A stretch of DNA of 64,000 nt from Piper betle (Eukaryota; Streptophyta; Magnoliopsida; Piperales; Piperaceae): positions 1 to 64,000 of the forward strand of contig JAURVB010007528.1 in the NCBI GenBank assembly GCA_033002965.1. The letters run 5' to 3'. Made by a program: the position numbers and the translations under genes. How positions within the stretch are numbered: the first letter of the stretch is position 1; the number at the start of each line of letters is the position of its first letter. Shown here piece by piece: positions 1 through 11,340 of this stretch. The notes below the pieces were generated by a model, which was not told the DNA's origin, did no database searches, and was given only the letters and a program-made list of their open reading frames with translations.

Positions 1-229
1 TTTTACTAATTTTGATTGTAATTGTGTTGGTGTGAAATTTGGGTTGCATGTCATCCATGTAGTATCATGTTAGGGTTTTATGAATTTATCCATGCATGAC
101 AAGTCGTATCTACATCTTAAGACGCCGAGATTGGATCCGTATGAGTTAGGTTCGGGTTAGCCAACCTAACCGGGGCTGGTAACATGCCGGATCGGTTCAC
201 GAGTGTGAACCGGATTTGAGGGTGTTACA
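1..229 (+). repeat. 3' end of a long terminal repeat (truncated by window edge)
   Basis: The stretch ends in GAGGGTGTTACA, the usual 3' terminus of many plant Ty3/gypsy LTRs (GGGGTGTTACA). A similar end closes the LTR at 54223. The 5' part lies outside the window, so neither a target duplication nor the element type can be tested. The orientation is inferred from the CA-ending terminus. Confidence 0.5.
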
Positions 230-685
230 ATGTACTAGAAATTGGAAATAAGTAACAATTTAGAAATTAAACGAACACTTAAATTACCAAATGAGGGAAT
301 TTTGAAGAGAAAGAAATAAAGCTGAAATGAGAAAATAAATTAGATAAAGAAAGTGGCAGGAGAAAACTTGGAGGAGGCACATTCCTAATTTAATAATTCA
401 TTAAAAGTTTCCATTTACAATAGGAGGCTATTCCTTATTTTTAAGCAAATAATAAAAAATTTAATAAAATAATTTCTAAACTAAATAAAATAAATTACAA
501 ATAAATCGCTAAAAGAAGAAAATTATATAAATTCATAAAATGAAAAATCCAATTAGATGCCCTCCATATATCAATGACAACGGGCAAATGAGATCTAACT
601 TTTTTTAGAGACCAGTCTTCAGACGTATTAAAACCATTTTTGAAGATGAAACTGTGCTTCCCTGCTTCTACAGTCCTACAAAATC
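230..685. other. AT-rich spacer, no gene seen
   Basis: Low-complexity A/T-rich sequence with no coding pattern and no recognisable repeat ends. Confidence 0.5.
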
Positions 686-1031
686 TGCATGTAAGAAGCG
701 GCTCCGAACTTTCATGTGCCTCAACTTGAACATGACATTGCCAAATTTTCTCCCAATGTAGCTCTTTTGCACTTGTAGGTAATGAAACACCGTGTTTTTT
801 TCCACAGCAGTCGTTGCCAAACACATTTTGCTCCACACGTTGCATGACTTTACTTCTTGCCATGGACGTGAAGACTTGAGCTTGACTCCTCCCAAGCAGG
901 GTCAAGTTTTTGTTTCCTTCATGGTAGTTCTTTCAATTAATAAACCATCTTAAATAATAATTTAAAAAGGGGAAAAAAAGGCGACATCTAAGTGTTTTTT
1001 TACCAGAGGAAATTAGAAGTGCATCCAGTAG
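686..1031. repeat. Direct repeat copy A flanking the receptor-kinase pseudogene
   Basis: Diverged but clearly related to 4295-4592. Shared words in the same order include TCCACACGTTGCATGACT, TTGTTTCCTTCA, TAATAAAC-ATCTTAAATAA and AGAGGAAA-AGAAGTGCAT. Copy A has an extra block near 750-830. The open frame on the minus strand (495-905) is not conserved in copy B, so I do not call it a gene. Confidence 0.75.
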
Positions 1032-1340
1032 ATCATGAACAAAAAAATGGGCAAATATTCAGATTATTAACATCAATTTCATATATATATATATATGTAT
1101 ATAAGAACTGCAGCATGCAATCATGCAAGGTAATTAAAAGTCAACATAAAATTTCATCCAGTACAATTCGCATGCTCAGATGTAAACTACACAATTTTAC
1201 TTGGAATAAAAACAAAATACAATTTTAATTTTTTGTTTGTAATATACGATTAGATTGTTGTCAAGTTCTACTTATTTAAGTTGTTGCATTTGGATTGTGT
1301 ATTGACAAAACAGAGTGCACTATGCTATACTTGAATCTAA
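1032..1340. other. Upstream region of the receptor-kinase pseudogene with (AT)n
   Basis: A short (AT)n tract lies near 1081-1098. No other structure is seen. The region probably held the promoter of the gene that starts at 1341. Confidence 0.4.
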
Positions 1341-4008
1341 ATGGGAGTTCCGAGAGATCAACTTACTTTTGTTATCATTTTGTTGTCTTCTTTCTTATTT
1401 GTAAAAGAAGTTGAGCGATCAGATGCCCGTCAAGCACCACCCATTATTACCAGCCAGGCCGATGCACTGCTCTCCTTCAAACACTCATCAATAGAGAACT
1501 ATGCTTCTCTTACTTGCATGATGAACTGGGAACGAAGCATATCAGATGTTTGTACCTGGCATGGCGTTGTCTGCTCCAGCAGTAGCGATATCGTCGCCTT
1601 GGAACTTGACGGTTGCGGTATCCTTGGCAAGCTAGACTTTGGCGACCTCATGCCTCTTCAACACTTACGCAACATTAGCTTCTCTAACAACAGATTCTAC
1701 GAAAGCATTTCGACGTCCAAAATCTCGTCTTTCACATGCAGCTTTCAATTTGTTGACTTGTCCTTAAATTTATTGCAAGAGGTGGAGAGCTTTTTTCTAC
1801 ATCCTTGTAGAAGTCTTTCAACTTTGAATCTCTCACACAATAACATCAATACGTTTCCAAAGCTAAAAATCGGCAACAAACTGAAGAGTTTATATCTTTC
1901 TACAAACATCATGGATGGCTATTTGCCAATATTTGAAATCCAGGAGTTCAGTGAACTAGAATACTTGGATCTAAGTTGGAACCGATTTAGCGGTTTTCTT
2001 GATCCCACGGGACTTCCAGGTATGACTAAATTCTTGAGTTTGGATCTATCATATAACGACTTTTAATTCAATGAAGATACTCCTAGAGCATGTGTTCAAA
2101 AACCTTGATTCTTCATAGGAATTGATGTTCAGGACCGGGTCATCGTAGTAATCTCGCTAGATGTAAGGGTCTCAAGCATCTGGATCTCAGGTTCAATAAT
2201 CTGAGAGGTTCAATACCTTCATCGCTATTCCAGTTGCCCATCCTGGAAAAATTAGATCTATCCTTCAATCAGATTGGTGGCAAGATTCCAAACACAATTT
2301 GTGACAATAATAGTAAGTTACGCGTTTTAAATCTTAGCAGGAACAGCATTTCTGGACCTTTACCGATAGAAATTGGTAAATGTAAGCGCATGGAGTATCT
2401 AGATATCCGTTTTAATTATCTAAGCGGCTCGATTCCTACAACCCTATTTGATCTGCCCTTCCTTGAATGGTTGGATCTTTCCAACAATCAACTTGGTGGA
2501 GAAATTCCACAGACTATAGCTAGAAATTACTCACTTGATGCACCTTTTTACATGGATTTGAGTCACAACCACTTACACGGGATGGTTCCCTTGTGGTTGA
2601 TTGCTTCTCCCAACTATCATTCATTTGACTTATCCAACAACGTTGATTTATGTGCATCATCAGTGGCTTCTTGCTCCCCAAACATCAAAAGAAATTGGCT
2701 ATAATTCTGCCTGCCTCTGGTTTTTTATGTCTACTGATGTTAGGCACGGCTACTATTTATTTCCAGAGACGACGCAGGGTAAATACCACTGTGGCAACCC
2801 TGCCCATATTCGAACAATATGAGCAAGTTTCATTTTCCGATCTTCGTAAAGCGACCTGTGGCTTTTCCTCCTTCAACTTGCTTGGCTCTGGGAGCTATGC
2901 CCATGTGTACATGGGCATCATAGATTGTTTCCAGACCATTGTTGCCATCAAGGTGTTCAAGGGGCATCAAGAAGGAGCGTCCAAGAGTTTCCTTGCCGAA
3001 TGCGAGTCTTTGAGACGAATTCGACACAGGAATATTGTCAAGGTGCTCACCGCATGTTTAAGTATTGATTACAAGGAGAATGAGTTCAGAGCGCTAGTGT
3101 TTGAGTACATGCCCAATGGAAGTCTTGAGAGGTGGCTTCACAATGGCATGAGCGGCTTCCTTAGTCTTCTCCAGAGATTGAGCATTGCCATTGATGTTGC
3201 TTGTGCGTTGGAATATCTTCACCATGATTGTGTGCCAAGGGTTGTACACTGCGATCTCAAGCCTAGCAACATTCTTCTTGATTGTGATATGACTGCTCGT
3301 GTTGGAGATTTCGGATTAGCGAGTTTCCTTGTTCATAACAGTAGCAGTCTTTCTGAATGTCACAGCATTTCTATGATGATACAGGGCACCATTGGGTACA
3401 TTGCACCGGGTAACAATATTTAACGAACAATTCGTTCGCTTTTAATCTTTTCTTTCTTTCTGCAATTGTGTTAGATTAAATTACCATTGTTCTATTGCTG
3501 ATGGGTTTTTGTAGTTTTTTAGGATGGATCGTAAAATTCTAACGGTTGGTAGTGAATTTCTCATTTTTTATTTTCGTATTCTTGTTTGTCTCATGGGAAA
3601 TCGACCCGATTTTAGTAACATGGTCTACTAATTGTGTATGTTGTAGAGTATTCAATGGGTAGCAGGCCTTCTGTGCGAGGAGACGTTTACAGCTATGGAA
3701 TTGTTCTGCTGGAAATGTTTACAGGCAAAAGGCCAACAAATGACACGTTCGAGGATGGCCTAAGCCTTCATAACTACGTGAAGACGGCACTCCCAGAGGG
3801 TGTTATGAACATTGTAGACCCCTTCCTACTTTCGCGAAGGGAGAGGCAACTGCTTACTTGTAGGGAGAAAGTTCAAGATAGTCTGCAAACAATCTTGGAG
3901 ATTGGTGTGAAATGCTCTGTTGACTCTCCAAGTGCAAGAATGAAAATGAAGGATGTTGTGGCTCATTTGGAACGGATCAGAGAAGGGCTAAGAGTTCCAA
4001 GTATTTGA
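1341..4008 (+). pseudogene. LRR receptor-like kinase, non-RD (FLS2/Xa21-like class), broken
   Basis: Members of this family are plasma-membrane receptors that sense ligands through extracellular LRRs and signal through a cytosolic Ser/Thr kinase. Seen here: a signal-peptide-like start at 1341; an LRRNT cap with VCTWHGVVC; LRRs in 1341-2066 and again in 2160-2640; a membrane segment (LAIILPASGFLCLLML) near 2690-2740; then a kinase with Gly-loop GSGSYAHVYMG, VAIKVF, HCDLKPSNILLD and VGDFGLA. HCD instead of HRD makes it non-RD, as in subfamily XII pattern-recognition receptors. One intron of 237 bp, 3410-3646 (GT-AG), splits the GTIGYIAPEY motif, at a position I recall as usual for the family. 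Damage: a stop at 2064-2066 and a scrambled or deleted stretch at 2067-2160; the LRR frame stops at 2704 and the kinase is in another frame, so there is a frameshift near 2680-2700. The LRR count is low for the class. Kinase exons 2650-3409 and 3647-4008 are open. Confidence 0.88.
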
Positions 4009-4294
4009 GATGGTTCAGACGGATATTCAAGGTGCAGTTATATTTTAGTTTCTAGTACAATTTGTCAGCTCAATCTATTCCACTCCAGGTATAAGACATA
4101 AGCATGTAAGGTCTATCATGTAAGTACATAGTTTGAGATTGATATAATTTCCATCTTCAGGTCTTGTATTCTTTTTCAAAAACTTCTCAAGGTTTAGTTC
4201 AAATCTTACCAATCATCACGATTCGTACATTTAAAACCAGTTTTATTACCATTTACTCTTGTTCATTGCCTTTGATCAAATCAACGACTTGACA
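4009..4294. other. 3' flank of the receptor-kinase pseudogene
   Basis: Probable former 3' UTR and spacer, AT-rich. No other feature is seen. Confidence 0.4.
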
Positions 4295-4592
4295 GTTGTG
4301 TAAAAGCAGCTCCGAGCTTTCACGTGTAACATCAAAGAGGAAAGCCTCAATTTCAACATGAGAACTTTGGCGAAGTCTTCTCCCATGAAACACATTTTCT
4401 TCCACACGTTGCATGACTCCATTGCCTGCCATGGACGGGAAGACTTGAACTAGACGCCTCCCCAGCTAGGTCATCCTTTTGTTTCCTTCAGGGCAGGCAT
4501 TTCAAGTAATAAACAATCTTAAATAACAAAAAAGAAAAAAAAAGAAGAACCGATACCTAATTTTTAGCAGAGGAAAGAAGTGCATACAGTCA
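4295..4592. repeat. Direct repeat copy B flanking the receptor-kinase pseudogene
   Basis: Partner of 686-1031, in the same orientation. The pair brackets about 3.3 kb that contains the whole receptor-kinase pseudogene. It runs up to the 3' end of the glucanase pseudogene, so the repeat may have been the 3' flank of that gene before duplication. Confidence 0.75.
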
Positions 4593-4609
4593 GAGAAATC
4601 CATTTAGCT

Positions 4610-5703
4610 CTACCAAGTGCGTGCAAATAAAATGAAAAACTGAGCCACAATCTGTCTAACACAGCCGGTCTCTAGCAGGCTACTGGCAAATAATTGTCTT
4701 AAACCTATTGCAAATCTGCAATCACCAACAGAAGGATCTACAGTGGTTATCAGCCCCAAGCCACCAAAATCACAGCTATCTGCCCTTTGGTCATTTTGCT
4801 GATAGAAGCTGTTAAAAGCGTATGAAATGTTCCCTGGCGAGCTAATATTCTCACCCCCACTAAATAAAGAAGTACAACCTGCAACGCTACAGGCTTCCGG
4901 CACGCTTTCAGATGCATTAGAGATATCCTTGCTATTGTCAACTACACACCATTTGTAAGCCAGATACTGCACATTTACAGCATTTACAAGGTTACGTGAA
5001 CCTTGCCCTAGAACAACAATGTATTTAGCTTGACCATCAGATGTGAAGATCCCCAAATGTCTCTACAAGTAGTTTCCTGTTGAAATGTCTCGACAACCTT
5101 CATCGAGATGACTGGATATGTATATTTTGGTGGGAAGCCTATGTGGTCTAAGAGAGAAAGTAGACCCTTCATGAAGGTTTCAGCATTGGAGGGGAAGCGT
5201 CGGGAGCACCATCAGTAGGCCAACCTATTTCTCCCACAATAATATCCATGGAATCAAAACCAGCCTTTGATAATGATGAAACTAGAACATCTATGCTTAC
5301 ATGAAATATGTTGTTGTAAATGCTGTGCCCGTCTCTGAAAGGATGTATAGGAGGTTGGAACAAGGCTTTCTCAAGGGTGAAATTTTTGTTCTGGCTCAAA
5401 GTAGAAAACAGGTTCATGTTCACAACAAAAGGAGATGAGTGCTTAGTGAGAAATGACAGGAGTTCAATGATAGTTTTGTTCAGATCAAGCCTGACGAGGG
5501 CACTAGATGGAACACCAGAACAGACACTATTATGTCCGATCCGCAAGGAACCACAATTTTGATTTTCTCTGCTATGATTGCTTTAGTTAAAGCTGCCTGT
5601 AAGTTCATAGCTGCACCAAGAACAAAAGGCCTGTACTGATCTCCATAACGGTGAAAAGGATCATTTCCAATACAGATATACGTAAAAAAACCCAACGGCA
5701 CAT
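4610..5703 (-). pseudogene. Glucan endo-1,3-beta-glucosidase (GH17 + X8/CBM43), decayed
   Basis: GH17 enzymes hydrolyse callose (beta-1,3-glucan) in the wall, at plasmodesmata and in defence; the X8 domain binds glucan. Reading the minus strand from 5703, after a plausible intron acceptor (CTCTCTCCACAG): YICIGNDPF (acid/base region, usually GNE), MNLQAALTKA, then after a frameshift NSVCSGVPSSALVR, PFVVNMN and VGEIGWPTDG with the nucleophile Glu kept. After another frameshift come WGIFTSDGQAKY and an X8 domain with KWCVV, YAFNSFYQQN, SCDFGGLGLITTVDPS and GDCRF. At least three reading-frame breaks lie near 5510, 5180 and 5060-5100. The N-terminal third and signal peptide are not found upstream. 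The acid/base Glu is replaced by Asp. This is a non-functional remnant. Confidence 0.85.
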
Positions 5704-6570
5704 CTGTGGAGAGAGCTAGAGGTTAAATACTTAACTGTTTTGAACATTTTTTTCCACAATAATTGGTCACACACTTTCAACTTTTAACATGCAGTTAAAT
5801 CTTAGATTCGTGTAGAATTCTCATAAGTCACAACATAAAATGAGTAGTCTATAAACTTGGTTGGAAACAAACATATAGACCATTATTTCTATGAGCCAGA
5901 TAACCATCAATTTCAAATACATTGCAGCAACATGAATAGTAAAAAAGTCAAAAAGTTTAAAATGCCATCAACAATTTCCCCTGTTCACATGTAAGCAAAA
6001 AACTCAAACCATATGGCGTCAATTCAAGGCTTTCAAACAACAGAGATATACAGTACCAAGTAGTATGTACCAGAAACTGATTCAGTATCTGGTACCAATA
6101 CCGACACATCATTAGCACATTCAAGTAGACAAGAGCATCTGTTTCTTCATGACAACCTCCAAAATCTCATCCATCTTTATAATTCTTTTGAACTTCTATA
6201 CTAAATTTGACAGCTAACAGCAACTGCAATGCTTGGACAATTATACTTTACCCTTAAATTGATCAATTCAGAGTGTGAGCTAACAAAAAGATGAGTAAGG
6301 TAAGAGCAAATGCAACAGTTACAATGTGTAGAATCTGGACAAATAGATGAACAATACTTAAATAAGCATATAACTGTCACCAAAAAAATAAAAAAGCTAT
6401 TAAAAAGTGTACATACAGTAAACAGCAGGCATAAAAAATGTCCCGCCTTTTAAACAAGAGAAAAAAAGGAAGAAGAAGAAGAAAAAGCAGCTCACTCGAT
6501 TCGGGCGACTGACAGCTCACTCAATTCGCCGTTCGAAGGGATGAACGGGTTGGTGCTTAACCTGACGCAA
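5704..6570. other. Former intron/5' flank of the glucanase remnant
   Basis: AT-rich. The acceptor at 5704-5707 implies that at least the first part was intron. I found no upstream exon of the glucanase here. A purine-rich run (GAAGAAGAAG) sits near 6470-6490. Confidence 0.4.
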
Positions 6571-6634
6571 AAATAATAATAATAATAATAATTAATATAA
6601 TAATAATAATAATAATAATTATATATATATATAC
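6571..6634. repeat. (AAT)n / (AT)n microsatellite
   Basis: About 50 bp of AAT units are interrupted once, then run into an (AT)n tract. Confidence 0.9.
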
Positions 6635-7142
6635 AAGAAAATTTTTATAGCAATTATAATTAAATTATAATTTATTATAATTTAAATTATAATATTATTA
6701 TAATCTTCTATTCATGAGTCACTGATAATTTTTATTCAAATATTAATAAACTTGATTTGCACTTGAGTTTGTCTAAATTAGGGGTGGCTTTTGATACATG
6801 TAAATCTAATTTATCTCTACTCTATTTATTGAATTAGTTCATTTAATTTCTATCTGATTAGTTCAAATTAGATACAAATTTATTATTTTAATATATAATA
6901 TATTTGAAAATATTCAAATCAGACATAAATTTAAAGTGATCCCATGCGTATTAAATTTGAATAGTTAATATTTTATAAAATTTTATTATAAATTATTTAT
7001 AATAATATTTTTAAATATGTTCACATATTTTACGTTTGAAATTTTTATTATATAAATATTTTTTATTACATCGGATGCAAGTTTGACAAATTCGAAATGG
7101 ATACAGATATAAGAAATATGATAAATAAGGGTATAACAATCA
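6635..7142. other. AT-rich spacer, probable transposon debris
   Basis: No gene is seen. A GGGGTGGCTTTTGATAC word near 6781 resembles ends of small plant elements, but no matching partner was found. Confidence 0.3.
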
Positions 7143-7381
7143 GATTAGGATGTTATCTATCCCTTCGTGGGCCGTGGATTTTGCGGGCCACAACCATGAA
7201 TGTTACATTCTGAATCTTATTAGTAGGGATATCAAATGGGCCACTAGCATGGCCCACAATCTGATCGGGCTGCCCCGGATTAACGTGGCCAACAAAAAGG
7301 CCTGGCGAGAAGCCAGACATAGCCCAGCCTGGCCCAGTCTCCATAAGGACTACCCACGGCCCATAAGCCAAACAAAAATCG
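7143..7381. repeat. GC-richer island resembling a truncated hAT-type MITE
   Basis: A sharply GC-richer patch in AT-rich surroundings, full of GGGCC/GGCCC words. TAGGGATATCAAATGGGCC near 7223 resembles the common plant hAT-MITE terminus TAGGGGTGNCAATGGGCC. No matching inverted end or target duplication was found. The overlapping open frames (7150-7581 plus, 7153-7371 minus) look like chance products of the GC content. Confidence 0.3.
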
Positions 7382-8109
7382 AACTGAATCGGACTTTAAT
7401 TTATTTTAAAAAAATATTCTTTTATTATCTTAATATTTATTATCTTTATTTTATTATTTTATTATTTGTATATTATCTTAATTTTTTTAACTTTCAAATA
7501 AGCTGTTTTTTTTTGTTGAAAAGTTGGTACATTCTTATGCCTAATTGCTACTGTGTAGTCATGTATGTACACTTTTCATGAGCAAGTTTTGATTTTTTTT
7601 TCTCTTGGGTTACATTTCTGTTAGAACTACTACTTAGCTATTTCTTTAAGTACTGATTTATATGTAATTATAGGGTAAAAGTTGGTGCGCTTTATGTCTA
7701 ATCTTCTCTTGCTTAGTGACCCCTCTTGAAAGGCTACATCTTGTGGACTGATTTCCTTCAAACTATTTTGTTAGGGTTTTGGCGGGAGACCAAAGCTTTG
7801 GCCGTGGTGTTGACGGCTTTGTAGCAGGATCTAACTACCTCCAATTTCTCTCGAGTCAAATTCTGCCGGAACCAATTTTTGTTATCGTCAAAATTAAAAG
7901 TTTTGTATCATGTTTCAATCAATGATACAAGGAAAAAAGGGTGCAAAAAGAAACACCAAGAAAGTTCAAAAAGGAAAGATGCAAAATGATCAGGAGGAAT
8001 TCTTTAGTTAAATTTAAGAAGCAATTAAGGTACAGGTTACACTGAGTTTTCAACCACTAGCGCGTAATGCAATGAGAAAAAAACTTGAAGATACAAAATA
8101 ACATGTATC
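7382..8109. other. No gene seen
   Basis: Poly-T/AT-rich, then ordinary non-coding sequence. Nothing recognisable. Confidence 0.4.
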
Positions 8110-8300
8110 TGATTAAGTTCATTCATTCGCGAGTATATATACTTAAAAACACATATTCACCGTTGTATGAGCAAAAAAGAAAAATCCTTTCCCACAAATA
8201 ATAATGCAAAAACAGCTTAGAACAGTATTTCTCCTACTATTACCCATCATAAACAATAATAACAATACATAATTCATAATGCAAGGAGATTTCACATTCT
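8110..8300. repeat. Repeat related to eS10 intron 4 (copy 1)
   Basis: Shares ordered words with 9835-10080: TATACTTAAAAACACATA, GTATGAG, AATGCAAAA-CAGCTTAGAAC, then ACATAATTCATAATGCAAG. The orientation is the same as in the copy inside the last intron of the eS10 gene. Confidence 0.65.
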
Positions 8301-9379
8301 CAGGAATTAGACATGAACACAGTACAAAACAGCCCATGTAAAGCAGCCGAACGAGCTTCACCGATGGACGATTCTTTCTGGACATTTCTTTCTTTTATCC
8401 ATGCTAACTTTATGCCCGTAAGCTTTGGATTAACTTGTACCATCTCCGCAGGAAACTGTAGACAGGGAAAAGGTTGATTCCTTCAATATGCCTTTCTACT
8501 TTCCATCATGGTCAGATATCAAATCCCCAATCGAAAATGTGTCCTTCACCATTCATCGAATACTTGGGAAGATTGAAGGCTCGAAACACGAACATTCCGT
8601 CCGCTTGGTCATTTTGTTAGGAAGGAAATATTAGGCAATCTGTTTTAAGTGATCTTTTTAAGTTGTAAATCAAGTAAAAATCTTTTCCATACTTTATAAT
8701 TTAAGCTTACAACCTTATTAAACAAAGTTACACGACGGGTAAATTTGTACACCAAATTTACATAAATCAAATGTATATAATTTAATGTGATATTTTTGGG
8801 CTGCAATTCATATAAAAATTATGTAAAATATAATTCATGCTTAAAAAATTAATCTCATTAACCTATTAATAAAAATTCACACTCTACATTTATTAATATT
8901 GAAAGTTGAACTAAATCCCCTATTTTCCATGGAGTACCCTTGTATGAAGGCTCTGAAAGATAACTTTGAATTGTTTGCTATAGGAAAATGGAAATTCAAC
9001 AAAAATTCCAAGTTTCAATGCAACCTGTACAAATTGTACCAAAATCTTACGCAACTCCACCAGATGAGTTACTAAGCCTTCCTGCTGCCTCCAGACTGAG
9101 GACAACCGGGACCAAACGCTCACAACTTTTTATTTTGGAAGTGCTTATCAATAAAATGCTAGCGACAAAAGAAAACAGAGGCCTCAGACAAAACCATCCA
9201 TAGCAGGCGTGTTTTTTTTGTCAATAGGCATTGCAAACATACATTCATCAAACATTTTTTGAAAAAAACACGGTATCAATTTAGTCTCTTACCGGTAAAA
9301 TAAAATAGTGATAGCAAGATGTCATGTCTCTAATAACTTCAAGAAGAATAAGAGCAAAAATTCATTCTGAAACAAAGAT
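8301..9379. other. Region downstream of eS10, includes its probable 3' UTR
   Basis: No coding gene is recognised. A minus-strand AATAAA lies near 9126-9133, about 250 bp past the eS10 stop, and could serve as the polyadenylation signal. The open frames at 8920-9203 resemble nothing I know. Confidence 0.35.
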
Positions 9380-11169
9380 TTAAGAGAAACTGGAGCTTGC
9401 AGGTCCTGCTCCAAAGCCACCAGCACCCTGGCCAAATGCCGGTCTACCGCCAGAACCCTAAAAATTATTTGAAGGAAATCAGTTCACGAGAAATAATCAT
9501 CTAAAGGGATAACTGAAGTCCGGGATACATGGACACACAGATCATATTTTTATGCTATGTTTTAATAGAAACATGTCAAAGATAAAGTCACATATAATTT
9601 TTAGCAACACTCCATCCAAGCACATTTTCAATTCATGGATAAAAGGAATAAAAGAAAGTTATACGAGGAAACATGAGAAGTGATCCTGGGAATTTCTGTA
9701 GGTAAGAAGCAATCAATGTGCAGCTTACTCCAAAGTAGACTACACGGTGCAAATGGTTGTCAAACACTAGAGCATATTGTAACAAAAACAAAACATATAA
9801 GTAGGTAATTACATATATCAAGTCATAGCTGAATAAATTCATTCATTTGATTATATACTTAAAAACACATAACCTGACTTCCTTTGCCATTATGGACATT
9901 CAGCATTAAAGCATCAACAATTTACCAATGTATAAACAGTATCTACCTCTTCACCAATGTATGAGAAGTATTTACAAAAAAGCAATGCAAAACCAGCTTA
10001 GAACTCTTACAAATCATTGCGAACAATGCCAAACCTGCTGTAAAGAATAATTAATACAATAATTCATAATGCAAGATCTGAAAAAAATAAATTTAAAAAC
10101 TAAACATTTTTTAAGTATGAATGAGCCACATAAAATGAAATTCACTTCAAAACATCCCCTAGAAGACAACTACCCAAAACATATAAGAAATATATCTACT
10201 CTTTTGATTCAATGCATCTGCACAACTTGAGTTGATGGCATTATGGATAACAAACATACTAAATCATCGACATATTAAACTAATATTTTCCAGAATCAAA
10301 TATGCAAGAAAAATATACCAGAAAATAAACAATAAAAAATTTACCCTGAAGGAAGGCTGGAACTCGGGAGGTGCACCACCCTTATCACCAAATTCACCAG
10401 GACCACGGGGGCCTCCACGATAGCCATCACGGTCACCAAACCTCGGCCTATCACCTTCGAAACGCGGCGGACCCCTTTCCAACACAAGGTCAAAGCCCCA
10501 ATTACCACCTAGACCAACCAGCAATGAAAACGCAACTAAAAAATAAGCTCAAGGTTTCAATACCTTGGGCGGTCACCAGGAGGGCCACCGAAGGGGCGGC
10601 CAGGGGGCTTCACTGACTTCTTCAACGTGGCAGGGACGATCTCCGATGGCAAGTTGAGGTACGTACGCAGGTACTCGATGCCATCATTGGTCAGGTACCA
10701 ATAATAGTGCATCCAACCGAAAGTCTCCCTGACATACTCCTTGGATTTGAAGCTTTGCATCAGCTTGATGACCTGCAAGTTTGGCACATCGATGTTGGGG
10801 TGCTTGGCCAAGTTGTAGTCTTTCTTCGCATGGCAAACTCCCTCTACACTCCACCAACAATAATCAGAAATTACAACAACAATGAACCCAATCAACGAAT
10901 ACTACAACAACAACAAAAAAAGGTACTAAAAATCAGTAAAAAAAATTCCTACACTACACACACACAAACTATGAAACAGGAAAAACAGAAGACCACCACC
11001 AGATGGGGGGAAAAAATCCGACCTTGGAAGAGGTATTTGCAGATCTCCTTGCGGTTCTTCTCCGGGATGATCTGGAACCCGAATGAGACGCGATTGTCAA
11101 AAGAATCGAACAGTAAAACGAACAATTGCTGGAGAAGTTGCACTGGGTAGGGAAGAGAAAACCAACCAT
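9380..11169 (-). CDS. RPS10: 40S ribosomal protein eS10 (five exons)
   Basis: Structural protein of the small cytosolic ribosomal subunit. Minus-strand exons: 11169-11167, 11071-11023, 10843-10564, 10474-10345 and 9457-9380, together 540 bp = 179 residues plus TAA, which fits plant eS10. All introns are GT-AG and all phases join cleanly. The product begins [17 protein letters not shown], continues [55 protein letters not shown] and [13 protein letters not shown], and ends with the typical Gly/Arg/Pro-rich tail closing in PASSSFS. Exon 1 is the ATG alone (context CGCCGCCATG), followed at once by GTTGGT; exon 2 starts at ATCATC. No damage is seen. Intron 4 (9458-10344) is the longest and holds a local repeat. 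Confidence 0.96.
9835..10080. repeat. Repeat inside eS10 intron 4 (copy 2)
   Basis: Related to 8110-8300 in the same orientation. It lies wholly within the last eS10 intron and does not touch the exons. Confidence 0.65.
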
Positions 11170-11340
11170 GGCGGCGAGATGGGGAGGTGATCGGCCGGTG
11201 GGGAGGACGCAAATGCAATGGCGCCGCCGCAAGCTGCCGCTTCCTCGTAGCGAAGGTGGAACCCTAATCTGGTCCTGCGTTTGTTAATATTTTGGGTTTG
11301 TATTTATAATAGCCCAATAAGTGAGCCACGAGCCCAGCGT
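11170..11340 (-). promoter_or_regulatory. eS10 5' UTR and promoter with telo-box and site II motifs
   Basis: Upstream of the ATG on the minus strand there is a telo-box-like AACCCTAA at 11260-11267 (plus strand) and two AGCCCA words at 11311-11316 and 11331-11336, which read TGGGCT on the minus strand (site II). Telo-box plus site II is the known combination in plant ribosomal-protein promoters. The exact transcription start is not visible. Confidence 0.6.

Noticed and set aside
495..905. 136-codon minus-strand frame
   Set aside because: The related repeat at 4295-4592 does not keep the frame, and the peptide resembles nothing known.
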